Positions 1 to 4,991 of a stretch of 6,251 nucleotides of DNA are shown piece after piece. The translations under genes were made by a program, and so were the position numbers. Positions within the stretch are counted from its first letter, which is position 1; each line of letters opens with the position of its first letter. The notes under the pieces were generated by a model that was given only the letters and a program-made list of their open reading frames with translations, made no database searches and was not told where the DNA came from. The stretch comes from an uncultured Lachnospiraceae bacterium. Its GTDB lineage: Bacteria; Bacillota; Clostridia; Lachnospirales; Lachnospiraceae. The DNA is taken from positions 1 to 6,251 of the forward strand of contig CAOJLW010000127.1 of NCBI GenBank assembly GCA_948438565.1, given 5' to 3'.

Positions 1-34
1 TCCCATAAATCAACGTTTTGGTAACAAAAAATGA

Positions 35-53
35 GGTAGTATTTGACACTACC
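35..53. promoter_or_regulatory. Inverted repeat upstream of the permease-prefix gene (possible operator)
   Basis: GGTAGT (35-40) and ACTACC (48-53) are perfect inverted arms around a 7-nt centre, 11 nt before the AGGAGG of the next gene. It could be a regulator's operator or a small 5'-UTR hairpin. Genes with this N-terminal prefix domain are often controlled by PadR-type repressors, but none lies inside the window. The centre contains TTGACA (43-48), but no -10 follows at the right distance, so it is not a convincing promoter for this gene. Confidence 0.35.
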
Positions 54-76
54 GAGCATTGACAGGAGGGATAGAA

Positions 77-1081
77 ATGGAGACGATTATCAGTTATCTG
101 GACAATTTGTTCCGGAATTATCCGGATACCCCGCAAGTAAGGAAGGCACGGGAAGAGTTATTGGGGATTATGGAGGATAAATACCACGAATTAAAAGCGG
201 AAGGCCGGCAAGAGCATGAGGTGATTGGCATCGTGATTTCCGAGTTTGGCAATATGGAGGAAATTGCGCCGGAACTGGGTGAAGCCAAAGTGGTATTAGA
301 GAAAAGCGCGGTAAAAGAAAAAAAAGACGACGTGAAAACGATTCAAGTGAATTGGCCGCGGGCCGAGCAGTATTTGCACGATAAAGAAATTATGGGCATA
401 AAGGTTAGTCTTGGCGTGTCGCTTTGTATTTTGTCGCCGGCGCCAAGCGTTATAGTGGAAACGTTGGCAAAAATCGTCGGTCTGCCCAGAGGACTTGCAG
501 ATAACTTGGGAGGAGTGAGTTTATTTTTTATGGTGGCTGCGGCGGTTGCATTGTGGATTACCACAGGGATTGCAGACAGCAAATACGATGATTGGAAAAA
601 GAGCCGGATTGTACTGCATCAGGATGCAAAAGCAAACATTATGGCGCTGCGTGAAAAAACCGATCGGGAATTTGCAGTCAAATTGGCGGCCGGTGTAGTT
701 TTATGCATTTTAAGTGTGCTCCCGCCGATGCTGGCGGATGGCATTTTTGCTGGAGGATCCTGGATCTGGATGGTGGACTTTTCTGCGGTCAGCTTGTTTT
801 TATTGGTAGCGGTAGGCGTATTTTTGATTGTCAGCGCATCCGTTAAACATGATGCATATAAGAATCTGTTGGAAAAACAGGAAGTGAAAGAGAAAAAGAC
901 CAAAGGGGATCGATGGATTGGCATGATCGCTTCGCTTTATTGGCCGATTGTCACGGCTGTCTATCTGTTTTGGAGTTTTAGTACGAGAAATTGGGGATTT
1001 ACCTGGATTATTTGGCCGGTCACGGGGATTGTGTTTGGAGGTATCAGCGGCGTAATCCATCAGATCTGTGATGCAGAGTAA
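77..1081 (+). CDS. Permease prefix domain 1-containing membrane protein (HAAS/DUF1700-like)
   Basis: Predicted 334-residue integral membrane protein of unknown function. Residues 1-70 are charged and helical, with the pattern YLDNLF...EELLGIMEDKY...ELKAEG...IGIVISEFGNMEEIAPELG. This matches the 'permease prefix domain 1' (HAAS/DUF1700-type) found at the N-terminus of Clostridia membrane proteins. A charged linker (about 71-105) follows, then about six membrane segments near 107-130, 145-165, 200-220, 236-256, 281-300 and 308-328. Segments 1-2 and 3-4 look like two copies of one module (LCILS at 116-120 and 209-213; VSLF at 147-150 and 238-241). The C-terminal pair carries a YWPIVTAVYLFWSF...W..TWIIWP motif. 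ATG 77 is chosen because AGGAGG (64-69) lies 7 nt before it; the in-frame TTG at 59 lies upstream of that site. The family call is fairly secure. A stress- or PadR-controlled membrane role is only inference. Confidence 0.85.
   Translation: METIISYLDNLFRNYPDTPQVRKAREELLGIMEDKYHELKAEGRQEHEVIGIVISEFGNMEEIAPELGEAKVVLEKSAVKEKKDDVKTIQVNWPRAEQYLHDKEIMGIKVSLGVSLCILSPAPSVIVETLAKIVGLPRGLADNLGGVSLFFMVAAAVALWITTGIADSKYDDWKKSRIVLHQDAKANIMALREKTDREFAVKLAAGVVLCILSVLPPMLADGIFAGGSWIWMVDFSAVSLFLLVAVGVFLIVSASVKHDAYKNLLEKQEVKEKKTKGDRWIGMIASLYWPIVTAVYLFWSFSTRNWGFTWIIWPVTGIVFGGISGVIHQICDAE
395..877 (+). repeat. Internal two-copy membrane module within the first gene
   Basis: Residues about 107-175 (395-601) and 200-267 (674-877) align as diverged copies. 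Each has a G..LCILS helix, a short loop, a VSLF-starting hydrophobic helix and a charged amphipathic tail (SKYDDWKK versus KHDAYKNLLEK). The identity is at protein level only; I see no long DNA identity, so the duplication is old. Confidence 0.55.
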
Positions 1082-1100
1082 AAAAAGCAATAAAAAAAGC
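1079..1100. repeat. Direct repeat TAAAAAAAGC x2
   Basis: The 10-mer TAAAAAAAGC occurs at 1079-1088 and again at 1091-1100, 12 bp apart. The first copy begins with the stop codon of the permease-prefix gene. The second ends in the 3' end of the minus-strand tRNA-Gly. Read on the minus strand this gives two T7 tracts after the tRNA. Confidence 0.8.
1080..1098 (-). terminator. Probable T-tract terminator of the tRNA-Phe/tRNA-Gly operon
   Basis: On the minus strand the tRNA-Gly acceptor stem is extended by two pairs (AA before the 5' end, TT after the 3' end) and is followed by T7, ATTGC, then T7. No separate GC hairpin lies between the tRNA and the T tracts, so the tRNA structure itself may serve as the terminator stem. 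The T tracts are certain; their function is inferred. Confidence 0.45.
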
Positions 1101-1168
1101 GGGTGATGGGAATCGAACCCACGTATCTAGCTTGGAAGGCTAGTGTTCTACCATTGAACTACACCCGC
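1098..1168 (-). tRNA. tRNA-Gly(TCC)
   Basis: The reverse strand folds into a 71-nt cloverleaf. The 7-bp acceptor is GCGGGTG/CACCCGC, the D stem GTTC/GAAC, the anticodon stem CTAGC/GCTAG with loop CTTCCAA, and the T stem GTGGG/CCCAT with loop TTCGATT. The anticodon TCC lies at 1134-1136 and reads GGA and GGG. The discriminator is U (complement of 1098), as usual for bacterial tRNA-Gly. No CCA is encoded, so the CCA end must be added by nucleotidyltransferase. It is the second gene of a two-tRNA transcript, 10 nt after tRNA-Phe. Confidence 0.97.
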
Positions 1169-1178
1169 TTGTGAAAAG

Positions 1179-1251
<73 letters not shown>

Positions 1252-1370
1252 ATTTCCTCACAGCAATATTGATCATACAGGAAGATGAGGGATCTGTCAA
1301 GGATTTTTTGGGAATTTGAGGGATAAATGTGGGAGAGGGGATATTCCAAAGGAAATTTATTCGCTTTAGC
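1252..1370. other. Intergenic stretch between the tRNA operon and the TSUP gene
   Basis: Apart from the tRNA promoter this holds no ORF or RNA that I can support. The TSUP gene, on the same strand, has no GC-rich hairpin with a T tract after its stop. Only a short TTCC/GGAA repeat near 1344-1354 is visible, so its transcript may run on into the tRNAs. Confidence 0.5.
1272..1300 (-). promoter_or_regulatory. Sigma-A-type promoter of the tRNA operon
   Basis: On the minus strand a perfect -35 TTGACA (1300-1295) is followed after exactly 17 nt by TATGAT (1277-1272), one mismatch from consensus. A start near 1265 would leave a leader of about 14 nt before tRNA-Phe. Near-consensus promoters are expected for stable RNA genes. 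Confidence 0.85.
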
Positions 1371-2096
1371 CTACGAAATTCCGGAAATATAATGAAAACC
1401 CAGGATAGCGACGCCCAATAGGATTAGGACAATTCCAGTAGCGCGGTTTAATGTGGCCGCGCTTGTTTGATTGGCAAATTTGGCGGCAATCCTGGCCCAA
1501 AGCAGTGTGGACGCCACATAGTAGATCAGGCAGGCAGCATCCGGCATACCTCCGATGGCAAAATGGCTGACGGCTCCGGTCAGAGCGGTAAAGGTCATAA
1601 TAAATACGCTGGTTCCGACGGCAGTTTTTAATTCATATCCCAATACTCCGGTTAAGAGCAATAGCATCATCATACCGCCTCCGGCGCCGATGAAACCGCA
1701 GATAAATCCGACCATCATACCGCTGATGATGGAACGGATCCGTTGTCTGGAAGGGTTGGCGGTCTGCATGGATTCTTTGGCGGTCATAACGGGTTTTACA
1801 ATAAATTTGACGCCGAGCAGCAGGGTCATAAACATAGAGAAATTACCCATGGTTGTATTGGGGACACGGCTGGCAATAAAGCTGCCAAACAGTGTAAATA
1901 ATAAAACGGTGAGCATCATGACAAGTCCGTTACGGATCTCCAGGTTTTTATTTTTACCGTAGGTATAAGCGCTTACGGCGCTTGCCAGTACATCGCTTGC
2001 CAATGCAATGCCGACTGCTGCGGCGCTCATGCCGGCAAATCCAGTGCCGAGTCCGGCGCCAATTCCAGCGATAAAACAGATGATAAATTGGAACAT
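1371..2096 (-). CDS. Sulfite exporter TauE/SafE (TSUP) family transporter, probably with an internal in-frame deletion
   Basis: Predicted 241-residue polytopic membrane protein of the TauE/SafE (TSUP, formerly DUF81) family. Members move sulfite, sulfonates or other organic anions across the cytoplasmic membrane; the substrate here cannot be told. Both pseudo-symmetric halves are present: GLGTGFAGMSAA near 15-26 and CGFIGAGGGMMM near 133-144, each followed by an AVGxx motif (AVGIA 27-31, AVGTS 159-163). In the C-terminal half 17 residues separate GAGGG and AVGTS; in the N-terminal half GMSAA and AVGIA are fused directly, so about 17 residues of the first membrane hairpin seem to be lost. The reading frame stays open and the rest looks well conserved, so it may be a recent lesion, functional or not. 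The start is ATG at 2096, with AGGAGG (2112-2107) 10 nt upstream. It is divergent from the CPBP gene. No terminator is visible. Confidence 0.85.
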   Translation of the reverse strand: MFQFIICFIAGIGAGLGTGFAGMSAAAVGIALASDVLASAVSAYTYGKNKNLEIRNGLVMMLTVLLFTLFGSFIASRVPNTTMGNFSMFMTLLLGVKFIVKPVMTAKESMQTANPSRQRIRSIISGMMVGFICGFIGAGGGMMMLLLLTGVLGYELKTAVGTSVFIMTFTALTGAVSHFAIGGMPDAACLIYYVASTLLWARIAAKFANQTSAATLNRATGIVLILLGVAILGFHYISGIS

Positions 2097-2203
2097 GATG
2101 CGTATGCCTCCTGTTTTGTATGGATGGTCGTTTCTCTCGACGTATGCTTTTGTTTGCTGTGGGCGTTCTTGTCATATTAATCTTTACTTGAATTATTTTA
2201 AAC

Positions 2204-2215
2204 GTTGATATCAAC
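2204..2215. promoter_or_regulatory. Perfect 12-bp palindrome in the divergent control region
   Basis: GTTGATATCAAC is fully self-complementary. It lies about 108 bp upstream of the TSUP start and 19 bp upstream of the CPBP -35 box. The position suits an operator acting on one or both divergent genes. It is not an FNR/CRP box, because the half-sites touch with no spacer. The function is inferred from position and symmetry only. Confidence 0.35.
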
Positions 2216-2234
2216 TGCTTTGTCATATATGAAT

Positions 2235-2263
2235 TTGCATACAATAAAAACCTATGCTATAGT
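2235..2263 (+). promoter_or_regulatory. Promoter of the CPBP protease gene
   Basis: TTGCAT (2235-2240) and TATAGT (2258-2263) are separated by 17 nt. The -10 box is preceded by TGC, giving an extended -10 (TGN). Transcription would start near 2270, about 32 nt before the start codon. On the other strand I could not place a convincing promoter for the TSUP gene; only weak AT-rich hexamers are present. Confidence 0.65.
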
Positions 2264-2301
2264 ATACAGATGAGTGTAAAATTAGAAAAAGGAGGTTTAT
2301 T

Positions 2302-3255
2302 ATGGAAACTTGGTTACCAACCCCACAGGCAGTAAAAGAGGCTAAAGAGTCTCAAAAGGGGATGCATTGGGCGTTGGAGATTTTGGTCTTTGCCGCAGTG
2401 TTTTTAGTCTGCACGATTGCTCAGATTCTGTCCATAACCCCGATACAAATAGCGCTTTTATCGCGCGACGACGTCTATATGGACGCTGTGTCGTCCGGAG
2501 ATATACAGCGTATAGCCGTAGCTCTGGAACAGGTGCTTGAGGCGGATATCTTTACGATACTGTCATTATTTACGACAATATGGATGATTGCGTTCGTTTT
2601 GTTATTTTGTAAACTGGTTCAAAAAAGGAAGATGCGCACGCTTGGTTTTGTAAAAGAAGGCGCCGCAAAAGCGTACATAACCGGAATTTTGATCGGGTTT
2701 TTGATGTTTTCCGTTGCAGTTGGGATCTGTGTGCTGACAGGTTCTATGACGCTTGTCGGTGTGCTGGATACGTTTCGATTGTCTACCTTTTTGCTGTTTG
2801 TGGCAGGTTTTATGATACAGGGTATGGCGGAAGAAGTTCTTTGCCGCGGCTATTTTATGGTGTCTTTAGGGCGCAGGTATCCGATGGCTGCTGCCATTGG
2901 ACTGAACGCAGCGGCATTTGCAGCGCTGCACTTATTAAATCCCGGCATTGCGCCGTTAGCCGTCATCAATTTGATTTTATTTGGTATTTTTGCTTCGCTC
3001 TGTTTTGTCAAAACCGGAAATATTTGGCTGATTGGCGCGCTTCATTCTGTCTGGAATTTGGTGCAGGGAAATGTGTATGGCATCCAAGTCAGCGGCATGA
3101 AAACTTCTTGTACCGTATTTAGATTTGCCGCATCGGAAGGAAAGGAGCTGATACATGGAGGCAGCTTTGGTCTGGAGGGCGGCCTTGCGGTGACGATTGC
3201 GCTAATAGCAGGGATCGCAATATGTTGTTTATATAAAAAAAGAACGTCATATTAA
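2302..3255 (+). CDS. CPBP family intramembrane glutamic endopeptidase (CAAX/Abi-type)
   Basis: Predicted 317-residue membrane protease of the CPBP family (Rce1-like CAAX-processing, or bacteriocin processing/immunity). Members cleave peptide bonds within the membrane or act in bacteriocin self-protection; the substrate is unknown here. All family motifs are intact: EExxxR (E177, E178, R182) in EEVLCRG, FxxxH (F206, H210) and HxxxN (H248, N252). Hydrophobic helices lie near 23-45, 82-104, 124-146, 160-175, 195-210, 215-235 and 295-311. A segment after the last motif (about 258-293), ending in GGSFGLEGGLA, also looks typical of Clostridia members and is not an oddity. ATG 2302 follows AGGAGG (2290-2295) by 6 nt. 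The gene has its own promoter and is divergent from the TSUP gene. No terminator is visible before the next promoter, so some read-through into the downstream operon is possible. Confidence 0.92.
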   Translation: METWLPTPQAVKEAKESQKGMHWALEILVFAAVFLVCTIAQILSITPIQIALLSRDDVYMDAVSSGDIQRIAVALEQVLEADIFTILSLFTTIWMIAFVLLFCKLVQKRKMRTLGFVKEGAAKAYITGILIGFLMFSVAVGICVLTGSMTLVGVLDTFRLSTFLLFVAGFMIQGMAEEVLCRGYFMVSLGRRYPMAAAIGLNAAAFAALHLLNPGIAPLAVINLILFGIFASLCFVKTGNIWLIGALHSVWNLVQGNVYGIQVSGMKTSCTVFRFAASEGKELIHGGSFGLEGGLAVTIALIAGIAICCLYKKRTSY

Positions 3256-3274
3256 TTCATTGATATGTAAAATA

Positions 3275-3295
3275 TAATTGACATAATGACAATTA
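3275..3295. promoter_or_regulatory. 21-bp near-perfect palindrome on the operon -35 box (probable operator)
   Basis: It is centred on A3285, and nine of ten base pairs match; only 3281/3289 is A/A. The inner 17 bp read ATTGACATAATGACAAT. It covers the whole -35 hexamer (3278-3283), so a bound protein would block RNA polymerase. The XRE repressor encoded two genes along in the same operon is the natural candidate for autoregulation. The symmetry is seen directly; the regulator assignment is inferred. Confidence 0.65.
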
Positions 3296-3306
3296 AACCT
3301 TATAAT
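3278..3306 (+). promoter_or_regulatory. Perfect-consensus promoter of the four-gene ABC operon
   Basis: TTGACA (3278-3283) and TATAAT (3301-3306) are both exact consensus with a 17-nt spacer. The start site should be near 3313, about 38 nt before the first start codon. A promoter this strong, lying under a palindrome, suggests expression that is normally held off by a repressor. Confidence 0.9.
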
Positions 3307-3350
3307 GCAGATAGAGCAATCAAAAAAGCGGGAAAATGGGGAGAGTATTT

Positions 3351-3887
3351 ATGTACAGTCACAGTGAATTTTATTGGATGGGAGTCGCTCTTGGGTTTTT
3401 ATTCGTCATATCCATTCTGGCCTTGTTCAAATTTATGAAAAGAGATCGTCCCCTAAAATGTAAATACGATGAACGGCAGGAGCTTGTCCGCGGACGTGGA
3501 TTTCGATATGCGTTTTTTGTATGGCTGATCTACGGTATATGGGATGTGTTTTTTGGTGAATCTTTGACTGTTCTGGCAGAGCATAGCATTATTACATTTT
3601 GTGGGATCTGTCTCGGGTGTTTTGTCTACGCGGCCTATGCGATTTGGAATGACGGATATTTTGCTTTAAATGAAAAACCTTGGAGAGTGGTTCTGGTATT
3701 TGTCGGCCTTGCTGTCGTTGATTTTGCCTTGGCGGGAATACAGATAGGGCGTGGGGATATGCAAAGAGACGGCAGGATTGCTATCTGTGCGACGAATTTG
3801 ATTAGCGGAGTTACCTTGCTGATGGTTGTGGCTGTAGTTGTGGTAAAGAATCTTTATAAAAAAAGACAGGAGGACGGGGAGCTGTGA
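3351..3887 (+). CDS. Small five-helix membrane protein with a YDERQ motif, first gene of the ABC operon
   Basis: Predicted 178-residue membrane protein of unknown function. Membrane helices lie near 8-27, 52-69, 78-98, 111-131 and 144-166, with a basic tail (NLYKKRQEDGEL). After the first helix, the cytoplasmic-looking stretch KYDERQELVRGRGFRYAFF (38-56) resembles the 'DERQ..RG' motif of small Firmicutes DUF membrane proteins (DUF2178/DUF3796-like), which often sit next to small XRE regulators; I cannot assign the exact family. ATG 3351 is preferred over the in-frame ATG 3336, because GGGGAG (3338-3343) lies 7 nt before it while 3336 has only a weak site. Its stop overlaps the next start (GTGA, 3884-3887), implying translational coupling with the XRE gene. 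It may sense a signal for the regulator or partner the exporter; both ideas are inference. Confidence 0.8.
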   Translation: MYSHSEFYWMGVALGFLFVISILALFKFMKRDRPLKCKYDERQELVRGRGFRYAFFVWLIYGIWDVFFGESLTVLAEHSIITFCGICLGCFVYAAYAIWNDGYFALNEKPWRVVLVFVGLAVVDFALAGIQIGRGDMQRDGRIAICATNLISGVTLLMVVAVVVVKNLYKKRQEDGEL

Positions 3888-4078
3888 AGAACCTAAGGCT
3901 AAAAGCTGCACGGGCAAGCCTGGATTTTTCGCAGCAGGAACTGGCGGATCGGGTCGGTGTATCCAGACAGACGATCAGCGCGATTGAAAAAGGGGATTAC
4001 AACCCTACCATCAACCTGTGTATTGCAATTTGCAAGGTACTTGGAAAAACGTTAGACGAGTTGTTTTGGATCGAATAG
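3884..4078 (+). CDS. Small XRE/Cro-CI-type transcriptional regulator
   Basis: Predicted 64-residue cytoplasmic DNA-binding protein that is little more than one HTH_3 domain. The helix-turn-helix spans about residues 16-37, with QQELADRVG then the recognition helix SRQTISAIEKG, followed by the hallmark YNPTINLCIAICKVLGKTLDELFW. This is the full length of the compact stand-alone family (YgzD-like, about 65-70 residues). The start is GTG 3884, overlapping the previous TGA by 3 nt; AGGAGG (3868-3873) lies 10 nt upstream and GGGGAG (3876-3881) is closer. The ABC ATPase follows after 8 nt. The protein probably dimerises and represses its own operon at the palindrome on the -35 box. No effector domain is visible, so the signal may come through a partner such as the preceding membrane protein. 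Confidence 0.93.
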   Translation: MKNLRLKAARASLDFSQQELADRVGVSRQTISAIEKGDYNPTINLCIAICKVLGKTLDELFWIE

Positions 4079-4086
4079 GAGATATC

Positions 4087-4977
4087 ATGAAGCTGGAATT
4101 AAAAAACATACAAAAAAGTTTTGGAGAAAAAGAGGTATTAAAGGGAATTTCTTTTTCGGCTGAAAGCGGCAAGGCATTCGGCCTGCTTGGTCGAAACGGC
4201 GCCGGCAAGACGACGACGATCCGTATTTTGATGGATGTGTTTGAATCCGACGGCGGAGAAGTCGGCATTGACGGAAGGCCAATCGATTATACGCAGATTC
4301 GGATCGGGTATCTGCCGGAAGAGAGGGGACTTTACCCCAAAAAGAAAATCATTGACCAGTTGTTGTATTTTGCAATGTTACATGGCATGAAACGCCCGGA
4401 CGCGATCAAAGCGATTGATTATTGGCTGGAACGTTTGGAAATGGCGGAGTACCGCAATAAGCGGCTGGATACTCTCTCAAAAGGCAATCAGCAGAAAATT
4501 CAGCTGGTTACCGCGTTGGCGCATAATCCGCAGATCGTAATTTTGGACGAACCGTTTTCCGGTTTGGATCCGGTCAATGCGATGCTGCTAAAGGATGTGG
4601 TCAAGGAGGAGATTGGGAAAGGGAAGATTGTCCTTTTTTCCAGCCATCAGATGAATTATATCGAAGAATTTTGTGACAGCATTGGCATATTAAATGGCGG
4701 CCGGATGGTTTTGCAGGGCGATATTTATGACGTCAAGCATAACTATGTTCGCGATAAGCTGATTGTGCGTTCCGAGGACGCACGGAAGATTCAACAGGAG
4801 CTTGGCGCCTGCTGTAAGGCCCAGGAAGGCATGGAGCTGTTGGTGCAGCTGTCGTCGCCGGCAGAAAAACAGACTATGATGAAACGATTGACGGAACAAT
4901 ATGATATCGATGAAATCAAAGTATTTGAACCGTCGTTAAATGATATTTTTGTGGAATATGCAGGGGATCAGAATTAA
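4087..4977 (+). CDS. ABC transporter ATP-binding protein (NatA/YhaQ-like, with C-terminal DUF4162-type domain)
   Basis: Predicted 296-residue nucleotide-binding subunit that powers the ABC-2 permease encoded next. Walker A is GRNGAGKTT (35-43, K41). The Q-loop region is GYLPEERGLYP (74-84), with E where many ABC proteins have Q. The signature is LSKGNQQ (130-136) instead of LSGGQ, Walker B is IVILDEP (150-156, E155), the D-loop is GLDP (159-162), and the switch is H187. The PEERGLYP and LSKGNQQ variants are usual in the NatA/YhaQ branch. Residues about 210-292 form a DUF4162-like tail ending EPSLNDIFVEYAG. ATG 4087 is chosen: AGGAG (4077-4081), overlapping the XRE stop, lies 5 nt upstream, and the protein then starts with the expected MKLELKNIQKSFG. 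An in-frame start at 4018 inside the XRE gene would add a meaningless 23-residue leader. The substrate is unknown; Na+ or a toxic compound is plausible from relatives. Confidence 0.94.
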   Translation: MKLELKNIQKSFGEKEVLKGISFSAESGKAFGLLGRNGAGKTTTIRILMDVFESDGGEVGIDGRPIDYTQIRIGYLPEERGLYPKKKIIDQLLYFAMLHGMKRPDAIKAIDYWLERLEMAEYRNKRLDTLSKGNQQKIQLVTALAHNPQIVILDEPFSGLDPVNAMLLKDVVKEEIGKGKIVLFSSHQMNYIEEFCDSIGILNGGRMVLQGDIYDVKHNYVRDKLIVRSEDARKIQQELGACCKAQEGMELLVQLSSPAEKQTMMKRLTEQYDIDEIKVFEPSLNDIFVEYAGDQN

Positions 4978-4991
4978 GGAGACGAAATCGT

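Noticed and set aside
43..71. TTGACA at 43-48 as the -35 of a promoter for the first gene
   Set aside because: The position 16-18 nt downstream is the purine-rich ribosome binding site, with no -10-like hexamer.
59..76. TTG at 59 as the start of the permease-prefix protein
   Set aside because: It lies upstream of the AGGAGG at 64-69, which is ideally placed for ATG 77; the extra six residues do not belong to the domain.
2127..2141. GTCG-N7-CGAC hairpin in the TSUP leader
   Set aside because: A four-pair stem is too short to support a riboswitch or attenuator, and nothing around it extends the structure.
2169..2226. TTGTCAT at 2169-2175 and 2220-2226, resembling a half-site of the 3275-3295 palindrome
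   Set aside because: There is no matching second arm at the right spacing, and the same 7-mer also occurs inside the TSUP coding region (1918-1924 on the other strand), so it is probably chance in AT-rich DNA.
1954..2244. Minus-strand open frame overlapping the start of the TSUP gene
   Set aside because: It is arginine- and histidine-rich shadow sequence in another frame, with no family resemblance and no ribosome binding site.
3248..3267. CATAT...ATATG inverted repeat after the CPBP gene as a terminator
   Set aside because: It is a five-pair AT-only stem with no T tract, too weak for an intrinsic terminator.
3336..3350. Earlier ATG (3336) for the DERQ membrane protein
   Set aside because: It has only a weak upstream site, while GGGGAG is well spaced for ATG 3351, and the extra five residues add nothing recognisable.
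4018..4086. Extended ABC ATPase starting inside the XRE gene
   Set aside because: ATG 4087 has AGGAG 5 nt upstream and gives the normal family N-terminus; the extension is an out-of-frame reading of the XRE gene.
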